From the NCBI RefSeq assembly GCF_028683095.1, contig NZ_JAJUBC010000017.1:55006-119005 (forward strand): a DNA stretch of 64,000 bases, written 5' to 3'. Source of the stretch: Enterovibrio gelatinilyticus. GTDB lineage: Bacteria; Pseudomonadota; Gammaproteobacteria; Enterobacterales; Vibrionaceae. A program made the position numbers and the translations under genes. A model generated the notes under the pieces. The model was given only the letters and a program-made list of their open reading frames with translations, had not been told where the DNA came from and did not search any database. Positions 35,473 to 45,138 of this stretch are shown piece by piece; the first letter of the stretch is position 1; each line of letters begins with the position of its first letter.

Positions 35473-35915
35473 TGCGTACCCCACGTATGAGTAGACTCGC
35501 TCGTTACACATGCAAAGACATCTCTTGGCTCGCTATTAACAGTATCATTTTCAACGATGATGAAAGCCAAAATGGAACAGCCAAAGAGTGATCAGAAACC
35601 ATATGACAACCGCTTTAGACGAGAGCATCTTCGACATTTAATGCGAACAACTCGTCACTCTCGATGCAAGCGCATCGCTAGTAAGACACGGTCAAGCAAT
35701 TAAAAATTAAGAATATTTTCTGTGTTTATCCGGTGACTCCGTTCACAGAAGTTGCATCCCATATTGGCGATTTACCTGTCTTTGGATCATAGCTAATTCA
35801 CCGTGTTGTAAAAATAATGAAACGAGATATTCGTAACGTTCGCTGCCGAACGTGCTGATTTGGCTCCGAGCAGCAAGGATGACGCCTACGCTGTACCCAT
35901 AAAAAGGAACATAAA
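35473..35915. promoter_or_regulatory. Upstream region and leader of the polyamine-type ABC operon
   Basis: About 440 bases without a gene. Near its right end, 63 bases before the binding-protein start, a perfect seven-base stem ACGTTCG / CGAACGT (35836-35853, loop CTGC) is followed by a GC-rich stretch that may fold further. It could be a leader RNA structure. I do not recognise a known riboswitch consensus. Confidence 0.35.
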
Positions 35916-36980
35916 ATGAATAGCTTAAAGATCACTGTTGCGCTCGCAGCAGGAACGTTACTCTCTGCACCCATTGCGAATGCTGAAACACTAAGATTAT
36001 TGACTTGGGGTGGATATGCGCCACAAGAAGTGATTGATCAGTTTGAGAAAGAAACTGGCATTGAAGTTAAGGTCACCAAATCAAACAACGAAGACATGAT
36101 TTCAAAACTTCGCGCAACACGCGGAGCAGGCTTTGATCTTGTTCAGCCCAGCCAAGACCGTATTACTGGTGCGCAACGCGATTTTGGGATCTATCAACCA
36201 ATCGACATGAATAAAGTCGATACCTCGCTGCTTATCCCATCGATGGTTGACGCAACCAAGAAAAACACAGCATTAGATGGAAAAGTCTATGGCGTTCCAC
36301 ATATTTGGGGTACCAGCGGCTTAGTCATTAACACCAAAGACGCAGGCATCATCAAAGACTACACCGACCTTTGTAACGAACAGTTCAAAGGAAAGGTTTC
36401 TTACCGTCTTAAACGTCCTACCTTGATCGGTTTTGCATTCGCCATGGGTGAAGACCCGTTTGCTGCATACAACAATCCAGAAGAGTACAAAGCCATTTTG
36501 GATAAAGTCGAAGCCAAATTGGTCGCATGTAAGCCAAACGTAAAAGCATATTGGTCAGGTGGTGATGAATTGCTCAACCTTGTGCGTTCGGGCGAAGTTG
36601 TAGGCGCAATGGCATGGGATGCTGGCGGCTGGAAGGTCAATCGTGACAATCAGGACATCAATTTTGTCGCGCCAGCATCAGGCGCTCTAGGTTGGATTGA
36701 TACTTTTGCGATTCCGAAAAAATCCAAAGCTGTTGATGCGGCATATCAATGGATAAACTTTGTAAACCAACCAGAAGTGGCAGCAAAAATCACTGAGTCC
36801 GCTGGTAATTTCACTGCATCGAAGGGCGCAGATAACTTTGTCAACGATACTGCCAAGGCACAGTTCCAAGCCAGCTTCCCTCAAGCAGATATCGATAACA
36901 TCAAATGGTATCCGACCGTGCCTGCTGGGTTAGAGGAAATGGAAGGTTTAGTTCTCGACCGAGTCAAAGCAGCCAACTAA
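35916..36980 (+). CDS. ABC transporter substrate-binding protein, polyamine (PotD/PotF) type
   Basis: A 354-residue periplasmic binding protein with a signal peptide (ALAAGTLLSAPIANAET). Family features are LRLLTWGGYAPQEVIDQFEK, then DLVQPSQDRI, then GVPHIWGTSGLVINT and AMAWDAGGWKVN, with WIDTFAIPKKSK in the second lobe. PotD/PotF-type proteins bind spermidine or putrescine, but others in the family bind different amines or cations, so the ligand is not proven. AAAAGGAA precedes the ATG. It is followed by a terminator and then by the ATPase and two permease genes of the same importer. Confidence 0.9.
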   Translation: MNSLKITVALAAGTLLSAPIANAETLRLLTWGGYAPQEVIDQFEKETGIEVKVTKSNNEDMISKLRATRGAGFDLVQPSQDRITGAQRDFGIYQPIDMNKVDTSLLIPSMVDATKKNTALDGKVYGVPHIWGTSGLVINTKDAGIIKDYTDLCNEQFKGKVSYRLKRPTLIGFAFAMGEDPFAAYNNPEEYKAILDKVEAKLVACKPNVKAYWSGGDELLNLVRSGEVVGAMAWDAGGWKVNRDNQDINFVAPASGALGWIDTFAIPKKSKAVDAAYQWINFVNQPEVAAKITESAGNFTASKGADNFVNDTAKAQFQASFPQADIDNIKWYPTVPAGLEEMEGLVLDRVKAAN

Positions 36981-36998
36981 TTTCACTATTTCCTATCA

Positions 36999-37026
36999 CG
37001 GCCTGTGGCTCACACAGGCCGTTTTT
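36999..37026 (+). terminator. Terminator between binding protein and ATPase genes
   Basis: CGGCCTGTG (36999-37007) pairs with CACAGGCCG (37013-37021) around GCTCA and is followed by five T. Partial read-through would give more binding protein than transporter, a common arrangement. Confidence 0.85.
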
Positions 37027-37103
37027 ATCACATTCTTAATCGTCAAGCCGTTAGTCAAGCCGGTAAGAATAGTGACTAGAACAAACCTACTGGCGGTACG
37101 CTC

Positions 37104-38210
37104 ATGGATGAACAACAAATTCCGGATCTTGAATGTCGGGCACTTACCAAATCCTTCGCTGATTTCACAGCGGTTAACAACATAGACTTTACTGTACCAA
37201 ATGGCAGTTTCTTCTCCATTCTTGGTCCATCCGGATGCGGTAAAACCACTCTCTTACGCATGTTAGCGGGCTTCGAGCAAGCCACCAGCGGCGACATTTT
37301 CATTAAAGGTAAACGAGTAAACGACATCAGCCCCAATCGTCGCCCCGTCAATATGGTGTTTCAGCATTTGGCGCTGTTTCCAACCATGACAGTGGCAGAG
37401 AACATTGCTTACGGCCTTCGCCGCCGCAAAACGCCCACCTCTGAAATCAATAAAAAAGTCGATGAAGTGCTCGCACGCGTCGGCCTTTCAGGCAGTGGCC
37501 CAAAGCAAATTTCACAACTGTCAGGCGGTCAGAAACAACGTATAGCAATCGCTCGCTGTTTGGTGCTCAACCCTGATGTATTGCTTCTTGATGAACCTCT
37601 CGGCGCACTGGATTTAAAATTGCGCGAGCAAATGAAAGTCGAGCTGAAGCATTTGCAGCAAGAATTTGGTACCACTTTTGTCTACATCACCCATGACCAA
37701 TCAGAAGCGCTGGTAATGTCTGATCAAGTTGCTGTCATGAATCAGGGTGAGTTTGAACAGGTTGGGACGCCACAAGATCTTTACTATTCACCCGCCACAG
37801 CATTTGTTGCCAAATTCGTGGGCGAAAACAATCAGCGCTCAGGCACAGTAACGGCAATCAATGGCAACATCGTGACTTTAACTGGCGAAGGCGGCGACAT
37901 CATGCAGGCAACGGCAGGAAGCCCATTGCGTGTTGGTGAACGTTCCGATGTATTTGTCCGCCCAGAAGCCATCAGCATTGCCTTGCCCGACGCCAAACCG
38001 ACCCATGCTGACAATGGCTTTGATGTCGCAGTAAAAGAAATTCTGTTTGACGGCTCTCGCAGCCAACTGGTGGTGGATTGCCCACAACACCAAACACAGT
38101 TTTCTGTGCAACTGCCGCAAACCGAAGCATTCCGTCAGGTTCGTCCTGGAGACACCCTTTTTGTTCATTGGCAGGCGCAGTTATCACGTTGTTTGCCGTC
38201 GATGAAATAG
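37104..38210 (+). CDS. ABC transporter ATP-binding protein (PotA-like)
   Basis: A 368-residue ATPase of the polyamine/iron/sulfate importer class. Walker A is GPSGCGKTT, the signature is LSGGQKQRIAIARC, Walker B is VLLLDEPLGALD, and the switch histidine is in YITHDQSEA. A C-terminal TOBE domain starts at about residue 275. It powers the two permeases that follow. ATG at 37104 has a GGCGG stretch upstream. Ten bases separate it from the first permease gene. Confidence 0.93.
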   Translation: MDEQQIPDLECRALTKSFADFTAVNNIDFTVPNGSFFSILGPSGCGKTTLLRMLAGFEQATSGDIFIKGKRVNDISPNRRPVNMVFQHLALFPTMTVAENIAYGLRRRKTPTSEINKKVDEVLARVGLSGSGPKQISQLSGGQKQRIAIARCLVLNPDVLLLDEPLGALDLKLREQMKVELKHLQQEFGTTFVYITHDQSEALVMSDQVAVMNQGEFEQVGTPQDLYYSPATAFVAKFVGENNQRSGTVTAINGNIVTLTGEGGDIMQATAGSPLRVGERSDVFVRPEAISIALPDAKPTHADNGFDVAVKEILFDGSRSQLVVDCPQHQTQFSVQLPQTEAFRQVRPGDTLFVHWQAQLSRCLPSMK

Positions 38211-38219
38211 GAGAAAACC

Positions 38220-39080
38220 ATGATTGAACGAGGCAATCGGCTAGCTCTGTTTCTGTTGCTTACGCCTTTTTTGCTCTGGCTGTTGCTGCTGATCATCTTG
38301 CCCCATATGCAGATGTTTTCCATCTCTATCCATGATCGCGCGGTTGGCGGTGCCACCGTGTTGAGCATGGAAAACTACACCACATTCTTTAGTGAGCCAC
38401 TGTATTGGCGCACATTTATGCGCACCGCTGTGATGTCTTTGCTTGCAACCATTTTGACCTTAGTCATCGCGTTCCCCATCGCTTTTTACATTGCCAAGGT
38501 GTGTCAGGGAAAAGCTAAGAGCCTTTTGTTTGTTGCTTGTTTACTGCCATTTTGGGTCAGTGAACTGGTGCGCTCATATGGTTGGATGATATTACTCCGT
38601 GAGTCTGGGTTAGTGAGTGGATTTCTTCAAGCGATTGGCGTCGTCGATCAACCGATTGAATTACTGTACAACGACGCCACCATCATGGTGGGCCTAGTTT
38701 ACACCTCTATGTTATTTATGGTGGTGCCACTCATTACAACACTCGACAGTTTGGACAATAGCCTAATAGAAGCTGGATATGACTTGGGCGGAAGCAGTTG
38801 GGATGTCATGCGAGAGGTGGTTATACCCCATGCCATGAGCGGCATCGTTGCTGGGTGTATTGTTGTATTTATGCTTACCCTCGGCAACTATCTCACCCCA
38901 ACATTACTGGGCGGCAAAGATAGCCTTTGGTTTACCGAGCAAATCTTTACCCAATTCATTACCCGCTTTAATTGGGAACAAGGTTCAGCATTCGGCATTT
39001 TGCTGTTGGCGCTTTCATCATTGATGGTTTGGGGCGGCTTAAAGCTAACTCGCCAATCCTTCGTCAAGACTATGGGGTGA
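38220..39080 (+). CDS. ABC transporter permease (PotB-like)
   Basis: A 286-residue inner-membrane permease with six hydrophobic segments. The coupling-loop signature EAGYDLGGSSWDVMREVVIP contacts the ATPase. AGGAGAAAACC precedes the ATG. It pairs with the next gene to form the membrane channel of the importer. Confidence 0.92.
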   Translation: MIERGNRLALFLLLTPFLLWLLLLIILPHMQMFSISIHDRAVGGATVLSMENYTTFFSEPLYWRTFMRTAVMSLLATILTLVIAFPIAFYIAKVCQGKAKSLLFVACLLPFWVSELVRSYGWMILLRESGLVSGFLQAIGVVDQPIELLYNDATIMVGLVYTSMLFMVVPLITTLDSLDNSLIEAGYDLGGSSWDVMREVVIPHAMSGIVAGCIVVFMLTLGNYLTPTLLGGKDSLWFTEQIFTQFITRFNWEQGSAFGILLLALSSLMVWGGLKLTRQSFVKTMG

Positions 39081-39084
39081 CAAA

Positions 39085-39948
39085 ATGATCCCTTCACTAC
39101 CTACCAACAAATCATTCAGTCGTGTCTATCAAGCCTATGTGGCGTTGTTCTTTCTGTTTCTGATGCTGCCACTGGTCGTCGTGGCCGTGTTTGCCTTTAA
39201 CGACAGTTTGTTTCCATCACTACCCTGGAACGGATTTACGATTGACTGGTTCACCGGAACACAAGCTCCCAAACTTGGCGTGTTCAACGACAGAGAACTC
39301 ACTGATGGTATTGGTGTTAGTCTGTTTGTGGCTGTTGCAGTCACTCTCTGTTCACTAGTTTTCGCGACCACCAACGCTTTTTTGTTCGAACGATTCGATT
39401 TTCGCTTCAAAGGATTTTGCTACGTGCTCTTGTTATTACCCTTAGTCATTCCGGGGGTGATCTTAGGGGTGTCAATTTTGTTGATGAGTAGCACCATCGC
39501 CAATGGAATAGAAGATAATATTGGTTGGGACATAGAATGGATGCGACCAGGGTTAGTGCTGGTCGTATTGGGCCAGTTTGCCTTTATTACGACCATCTGC
39601 ACCTTGGTCATCGCAGCACGTTTGCGTAAATTTGATCTCAGCCTAGAGGAAGCCGCCCTCAACCTTGGTGCCACGAAGACAGAAGCTGTCTTCACCATCA
39701 CACTGCCTTTCTTACGACCGGCATTAATAGGTGCAGGGATCATCGCGTTTTTGATGTCGTTTGAGAACTTTAACACCACCTTAATGCTAGTGGGTTCAGA
39801 CGCGCCACTCACCATTGCCATGTTTGACCGACTTAGAGAAGGCTCAACGCCCGTGATCAATGCAGTGTCTCTGCTCTTGATGGTGGCTTCAGGATTACTT
39901 GCGCTTGCCAGTATTTGGGTGTCATCTCGAGGCAATCACGCCGACTGA
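39085..39948 (+). CDS. ABC transporter permease (PotC-like)
   Basis: A 287-residue permease, second half of the importer channel. The coupling-loop signature is EEAALNLGATKTEAVFTITL, and six hydrophobic segments are visible. It starts four bases after the previous gene and is closed by a terminator. The four-gene set (binding protein, ATPase, two permeases) is complete for an importer. Confidence 0.92.
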   Translation: MIPSLPTNKSFSRVYQAYVALFFLFLMLPLVVVAVFAFNDSLFPSLPWNGFTIDWFTGTQAPKLGVFNDRELTDGIGVSLFVAVAVTLCSLVFATTNAFLFERFDFRFKGFCYVLLLLPLVIPGVILGVSILLMSSTIANGIEDNIGWDIEWMRPGLVLVVLGQFAFITTICTLVIAARLRKFDLSLEEAALNLGATKTEAVFTITLPFLRPALIGAGIIAFLMSFENFNTTLMLVGSDAPLTIAMFDRLREGSTPVINAVSLLLMVASGLLALASIWVSSRGNHAD

Positions 39949-39953
39949 CAAAG

Positions 39954-39977
39954 GAGAACCCTTCGAGGGTTCTCTTT
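39954..39977. terminator. Terminator after the ABC operon
   Basis: GAGAACCC (39954-39961) pairs with GGGTTCTC (39967-39974) around a TTCGA loop, with three T. It lies five bases after the last permease gene and just past the end of the convergent DUF924 gene. Confidence 0.75.
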
Positions 39978-40000
39978 ATCAGATCGTCCCTGACTTGAAA

Positions 40001-40537
40001 TTAAAACCGAGACCCCGGTTGTTCCAAAAATGCGAGTTCTTCTGGCGTGCTTTCGCGGCCCAAAATGGCGTTACGATGAGGGTAGCGACCAAAGCGATCA
40101 ATAATGGCTTTATGGCGAACCTCAAACTCATAATTGTCTTCAAGCCCCACCTGATTGAAAAGCCGCAATGCTTCTTCATGAATCAACGCGGATTCACTGT
40201 GCATATAAGGCATATAAAGAAAGCTTCGTTGGAGCGGGGGAAGTTCTCTGTCAATCCCTAAAGAAACCGCCTCCTGTGCCAACGCCAAGGCCAGCGGATC
40301 TTGAGAAAATGCCCTTGGCGTATCTCGATGAATATTGCGGGAAAACTGGTCCAGTACGATGATTTCAGCAAGACGCCCCGTTGGTTCTTCTCGCCAATTA
40401 AAATACTCTGCCCGCGATGCAGCTTCCAACACTCCCGAAAAACGCGATTCAATGCGTTGATCAACACTTTCATCTTTAGCAAAACATTGCTTTAAGGTCA
40501 GTTCTTCGAACCAAAATGTCAGCACTTTTCTATACAT
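40001..40537 (-). CDS. DUF924 family protein
   Basis: A 178-residue soluble protein of the DUF924 family: VLTFWFEELTLKQCFAKD at the start, LAEIIVLDQFSRNIHR in the middle, LQRSFLYMPYMHSES and FGRYPHRNAILGRESTPEE near the end. Several helices in TPR-like packing are known for this family, but its function is not. The frame is open to 40600; the ATG at 40537 has a GGGAGAG ribosome site and gives the family start. Confidence 0.88.
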   Translation of the reverse strand: MYRKVLTFWFEELTLKQCFAKDESVDQRIESRFSGVLEAASRAEYFNWREEPTGRLAEIIVLDQFSRNIHRDTPRAFSQDPLALALAQEAVSLGIDRELPPLQRSFLYMPYMHSESALIHEEALRLFNQVGLEDNYEFEVRHKAIIDRFGRYPHRNAILGRESTPEELAFLEQPGSRF

Positions 40538-40898
40538 TGCCACTCTCCCTGCCATTATTCGACGAATGTCCTCGACGTTCAGCTTAGTGTAAACCGGCAA
40601 TTTGTACTGTCACATGCCAGATAATTTGATACGTGTTCTACGGTACTTCGGTTCGCCAAAAGCAAGTTGTCATTCTAACAAGCGAGATAGTTAAAAACAT
40701 GTCTTAGGACGCAAGTGAAAAAGTGGTCTAAAAAGAAAATGGCACTTTGATCGTGGAAATCAAAAAGATTCTCTCAGTTCAGTTTACGAGGCCCTCGATA
40801 AAATGAGAAAGCTTATCCTGCTCAGTCCGGTCTTTGGAGGTAGTCAATCTCATCAAGCGACCTAGTTACGCTTTAGCATCAACCAAGAAGGATACAAA
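40538..40898. promoter_or_regulatory. Intergenic region before the glutamate-synthase-like gene
   Basis: About 360 bases with no supportable gene. A 24-codon minus-strand frame (40779-40853) was considered and rejected. The right end contains AAGAAGGATA ahead of the next start. Confidence 0.3.
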
Positions 40899-42422
40899 AT
40901 GGACGTTGTTACCCATTGGGCGTCACGCATACTCGAGATAAGCGCGGCACTGTTCGTGTTTTTTATCGGCTGCGGACTATTAGCGATTATCTACATTTAT
41001 ATTCGAGATGTAACCCAAACCAAGCAGGCCATACGCAGAAACTATCCTGTAATTGGGCGATTCCGTTACTGGTTTGAACACATGGGTGAATTCTTCCGCC
41101 AATACTTTTTCGCACAGGATCGTGAAGAGCTCCCTTTTGATCGTGCGCATCGCAGTTGGGTATACCGAGCAGCCAAAAACGTAGATAGCACCGTTGCATT
41201 TGGTTCAACCCGACCACTGAATCAACCAGGCGATATCATATTCCTTAACTGTCCGTTTCCAACACTGACAGAAGATACAGCCCCCGCCAGTGAAGTGACA
41301 ATTGGCGAAAGCGTCGCGCGTAAGCCTTTTACCACGTCAAGCTTCTTCAACATTTCAGGTATGAGTTTCGGTGCACTGAGCGTACCTGCGGTGTTGTCTC
41401 TTTCCAAAGGCGCTAAAAAAGCAGGAATTTGGATGAATACCGGTGAAGGCGGTTTATCGCCTTACCACCTAGAAGGCGGCGCTGACATCATATTTCAAAT
41501 TGGCACCGCTAAATACGGCGTACGCGATGAAAACGGCAACCTCAGTGATGAGAAGCTTAAAGAAATCGCGGCGCACGACCAAGTCCGTATGTTCGAAATC
41601 AAAATGAGTCAGGGTGCGAAGCCAGGTAAAGGTGGCATTCTCCCTGGAAACAAAGTCAATGCAGAAATATCTGCCATTCGGGGCATACCGGAAGGGCAAG
41701 ATTCCATCAGCCCCAATGGTCACACTGACATTCAAAGCATTGATGAATTGTTAGATATGATCGCCAGAGTACGAGAAGTCACAGGAAAGCCAGTGGGCTT
41801 CAAAGCAGTGATTGGTGCATACGGTTGGCTAGATGATTTAATGGAAGCGATTCATGCCCGAGGTATTAAGTCGGCCCCCGACTTTATTACGCTTGACTCT
41901 GCAGATGGGGGAACTGGTGCTGCACCACAATCACTCATGGATTACATGGGGCTCCCTATCAAACGTAGTCTGCCGTTATTGGTCGACATTCTGAACAGTT
42001 ATGGCCTGAAACAACGCATTAAAGTGATCGTCTCCGGCAAGCTCATCAACCCTGCCGAAGTCGCTTGGGCAATGTGTATTGGCGCCGACTTCATCGTATC
42101 GGCTCGTGGTTTTATGTTTTCGCTCGGTTGTATTCAAGCACTACAATGCAACAAAAACACCTGCCCTACTGGCATCACTACCCATGATCCGAAACTACAA
42201 AAAGGGCTGGTCGTAACGGACAAAGCTGAGCGTGTGGCCCATTACGCCAAAAACATGATGTACGAAGTCGGGGTCATTGCGCATTCGTGTGGTGTAAAAG
42301 AGCCTCGTCGCTTAAAACGATTTCATGCCCAGATGATCAATGATCATGGCTTACCACAATCGTTGGACGAAATGCACCCACCCGCTAACGTAAAGTCTCA
42401 ATACCAAAATTCCTCACTGTAA
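40899..42422 (+). CDS. FMN-binding glutamate-synthase-like membrane protein
   Basis: A 507-residue protein with an N-terminal transmembrane helix (ALFVFFIGCGLLAIIYIYI) and a glutamate-synthase alpha-subunit type barrel. The FMN and substrate region shows FNISGMSFGALS, MNTGEGGLSPYH, and DGGTGAAPQSLMDYMG; the iron-sulfur cysteines are in LGCIQALQCNKNTCPTGI. Complete GOGAT proteins also have a glutaminase domain, which is missing here, so this is not ordinary GltB. Relatives of this size exist widely without proven substrates. AAGAAGGA precedes the ATG. It is a single gene. Confidence 0.85.
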   Translation: MDVVTHWASRILEISAALFVFFIGCGLLAIIYIYIRDVTQTKQAIRRNYPVIGRFRYWFEHMGEFFRQYFFAQDREELPFDRAHRSWVYRAAKNVDSTVAFGSTRPLNQPGDIIFLNCPFPTLTEDTAPASEVTIGESVARKPFTTSSFFNISGMSFGALSVPAVLSLSKGAKKAGIWMNTGEGGLSPYHLEGGADIIFQIGTAKYGVRDENGNLSDEKLKEIAAHDQVRMFEIKMSQGAKPGKGGILPGNKVNAEISAIRGIPEGQDSISPNGHTDIQSIDELLDMIARVREVTGKPVGFKAVIGAYGWLDDLMEAIHARGIKSAPDFITLDSADGGTGAAPQSLMDYMGLPIKRSLPLLVDILNSYGLKQRIKVIVSGKLINPAEVAWAMCIGADFIVSARGFMFSLGCIQALQCNKNTCPTGITTHDPKLQKGLVVTDKAERVAHYAKNMMYEVGVIAHSCGVKEPRRLKRFHAQMINDHGLPQSLDEMHPPANVKSQYQNSSL

Positions 42423-42789
42423 ATACTGCATCTCGGCCTCCTTGTGGAGGTCGAAGTTGCTTACACATTCGCTCATATCACCTCCCTTGCCCGCATGAGT
42501 TCGACACGATCACTACAGAGGGCTCACTGCAGATAGAAATCGATTTTTTCACCTACCTTAATAAGAAAATCGAATTAAAGTTTTAAAAGGTAAACAAATA
42601 CCCATTATCGTCCAACATATGAGTCATTTTCATCTATATATATGGATTTATTTGTCATCATTATGTGGACATTTTTGACAACTTAAATGAATATTGCGCG
42701 CCTTTTACGCCCTAGTTGATACAAACCCTCCATTTGTAGAAGTATGGGTTAATTTAGTTCCTTAATTTACGGTCCTAAAGACACACTTT
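42423..42789. promoter_or_regulatory. Intergenic region before the chemoreceptor gene
   Basis: About 370 bases without a gene. A hairpin without a T tract, CGGCCTCC-TTGT-GGAGGTCG at about 42433-42453, lies just after the previous gene and may be a weak transcript end. The remainder is AT-rich and presumably holds the chemoreceptor promoter. Confidence 0.35.
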
Positions 42790-44904
42790 ATGAAGTCCAT
42801 AAAACATAAAATCACGCTCTTCACTGGCATTGCCACTCTCGTTGCTATTAGCACCATGACCGCTTTTTCTCTCTACTCTTCCACGCAATTGCAAACACAG
42901 TCGAATGAACGAAATCAAGCATTGCTACTAGAAATGTTCAACAACGGGTTGCAGGCAGAACTCAGCAACGCTGCTGAACTCATTGCTGACGAACTTTCAG
43001 ACAGTTTTCTTCAAACCTCATTACTGGCAGAAAACTTCTCTCGTATACAAAGTAACAACGATTCAAATACTCGCGACACACTCCGTTCAAGCCTAAACCA
43101 TCAACTACAAGGTTTGCTCAACAGCAACGATAATGCGCTCGGGGTTTTCTCCGCATGGGAACCGAATGCATTGGATGGAAATGACAGCCTTTACGCTAAT
43201 CAGATCGGGCATGACAGTTCTGGACGTTTTATCCCCAACTGGACCCGCGACGTTTCTGGACGCTTCCAACTGGCGCCGTTGACAGGTTATGCAGATGAAT
43301 CCCGCGTTGATGGCGGGGCTAGAGTCGGCGAATATTACCTTTGCTCCCGCGACAGCAACAGAAACTGCCTACTCGATCCGTATGTGTATCCAGTTAACGG
43401 GCAGAATGTCCTGCTTACCTCCGTGGTATCTCCAATCAAAGTTAACGGTCAATTTGTCGGGATCACAGGACTGGATATTTCGCTCCAATCTCTTTCACAA
43501 GTGGCAGAATCGCTAAGTCAGCGTCTGTATAGCGGCCAAAGTCACGTCATGTTGGTTACTGATCGCGGCACTATCGCCGCAGACAGCGAAGACGAAGCGT
43601 TGGGGAAATCAGTCAAATCACTGCGTGGTGATGCGATGCAATGGTCAACACGACTGGGTCGCAATGGCTATCAGAGTTTCATCAGTGACGATGCTCAACG
43701 CATTACCGCGATGATCCCAGTGAAGCCTAATGCTGACACCGCACCGTGGTCATTGGTCGTGACACTCGACAAGACCTTAGTGCTCAAAAATGTTATCGCA
43801 CTACAAGCTCAAGCGATTGAAGATCAACGCGACCAAACGCTAATTTCCCTCATGATGGGAGTGACCGTATTGCTGATTAACATCGCGCTGATTTGGATGA
43901 TTGCAGGTCGTATCGCGTCTCCACTTCGAAGTACTTCGCAGTTTATGCTTCAAGTCGCAGACGGCAATTTCACTCGTCGGCTGACCCAAGAAGCAAAGGC
44001 GACAGATGAAACGGGCGAACTTGCTCGTGCCTGCAACACCTTCTTGGATCAAACCCAACAAGTGATCAAACAGGTGATTACCACCAGCCACGCGGTTTCT
44101 GATAGCACAATTCAATCTTCTGCGGTTTCTCAACAAACGCTTGAAGGCGTAAGCCGTCAAATGCAAATGGTGAATCAAGTTGCCACTGCTGCAACAGAGA
44201 TGAGCACAACAGCCCAAACCGTTGCGGAACATGCAGAAAGTGCCGCCAGTGCAGCATCCACTACGCAGAATGCGGCAGCCCGAGGTCAGCGTATGCTGTC
44301 TGACGTTCAGCAAGCTGTCGTGAAGCTAGAAACTGAAATTTTGGAAGCGTCTAGTGTTATCGCCCGCCTAGGTGAAAACAGCCAAAACGTTCATGGCATT
44401 ATTGATGTCATTAAAGGTATTGCCGACCAAACCAACTTACTTGCGTTAAATGCCGCTATTGAAGCCGCACGAGCGGGAGAGTATGGTCGCGGCTTTGCGG
44501 TCGTAGCAGATGAAGTTCGCTCTTTGTCACTGCGTACCCAGTCATCAACACAACAAATCTATGACCTCATCACTCAGCTTCAAGTGGATGCTAAAAGTGC
44601 CGTAGAAGCGATGGACTCTGGAAGTCAAAGTGCGCAAGGCTGCGTAGAATTGGCCAATGACGCCGCCGCTCAACTGACACAAATGACCGATGAAGTGGAC
44701 AATATTTCTTTACTGAATACCGAAGTTGCCAGCATTGCGATTCAGCAAAGCATGGTATCCGAACAAGTCAGCCAAGATTTGGTGGAAATCAGCCAAGTGG
44801 TAACAGAACTATCAAACGCTGCAAACCAATCACAAAGCAGTAACCACCAATTGAAAGAAACCGCAGAGTCGCTCGACAAAATGGTCAGCCATTTCACGGT
44901 TTAA
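42790..44904 (+). CDS. Methyl-accepting chemotaxis protein with Cache sensor
   Basis: A 704-residue chemoreceptor. The first transmembrane helix is near residues 10-28 and the second near 351-372. Between them is a double-Cache-like sensor with [37 protein letters not shown] and [14 protein letters not shown] follows, then the signalling domain with the conserved hairpin tip [19 protein letters not shown]. Such receptors bind a small molecule in the periplasm and control CheA. Ligand unknown. Closed by a terminator. Confidence 0.93.
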   Translation: MKSIKHKITLFTGIATLVAISTMTAFSLYSSTQLQTQSNERNQALLLEMFNNGLQAELSNAAELIADELSDSFLQTSLLAENFSRIQSNNDSNTRDTLRSSLNHQLQGLLNSNDNALGVFSAWEPNALDGNDSLYANQIGHDSSGRFIPNWTRDVSGRFQLAPLTGYADESRVDGGARVGEYYLCSRDSNRNCLLDPYVYPVNGQNVLLTSVVSPIKVNGQFVGITGLDISLQSLSQVAESLSQRLYSGQSHVMLVTDRGTIAADSEDEALGKSVKSLRGDAMQWSTRLGRNGYQSFISDDAQRITAMIPVKPNADTAPWSLVVTLDKTLVLKNVIALQAQAIEDQRDQTLISLMMGVTVLLINIALIWMIAGRIASPLRSTSQFMLQVADGNFTRRLTQEAKATDETGELARACNTFLDQTQQVIKQVITTSHAVSDSTIQSSAVSQQTLEGVSRQMQMVNQVATAATEMSTTAQTVAEHAESAASAASTTQNAAARGQRMLSDVQQAVVKLETEILEASSVIARLGENSQNVHGIIDVIKGIADQTNLLALNAAIEAARAGEYGRGFAVVADEVRSLSLRTQSSTQQIYDLITQLQVDAKSAVEAMDSGSQSAQGCVELANDAAAQLTQMTDEVDNISLLNTEVASIAIQQSMVSEQVSQDLVEISQVVTELSNAANQSQSSNHQLKETAESLDKMVSHFTV

Positions 44905-44926
44905 TTCCCGCTTACTGAAAACACCC

Positions 44927-44953
44927 AAAGGGGGCACTTCGTGCTCCCTTTTT
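44927..44953 (+). terminator. Terminator after the chemoreceptor gene
   Basis: Stem 44927-44937 pairs with 44941-44951 (one G-T wobble) around TTC, followed by T. It lies 22 bases after the stop. Confidence 0.85.
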
Positions 44954-45138
44954 GTTATTACATACAGGTGAGAGTGCTTTTTACTTAACCCACACTCGAT
45001 CACTCTCTCGCCTTTTTAGATCCATTTAACAGTTGCTTATAAAACCCACTCTTTTTCATTCGAAACCGCAATTTCCATCATGTTTCGTGATTTTTCCTTC
45101 AATAGAATCTCTCGCAATGGATTGATAGGAGAAAGACA

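Noticed and set aside
40779..40853. 24-codon minus-strand frame before the glutamate-synthase-like gene
   Set aside because: No ribosome site or neighbours, and too short to support without conservation data.
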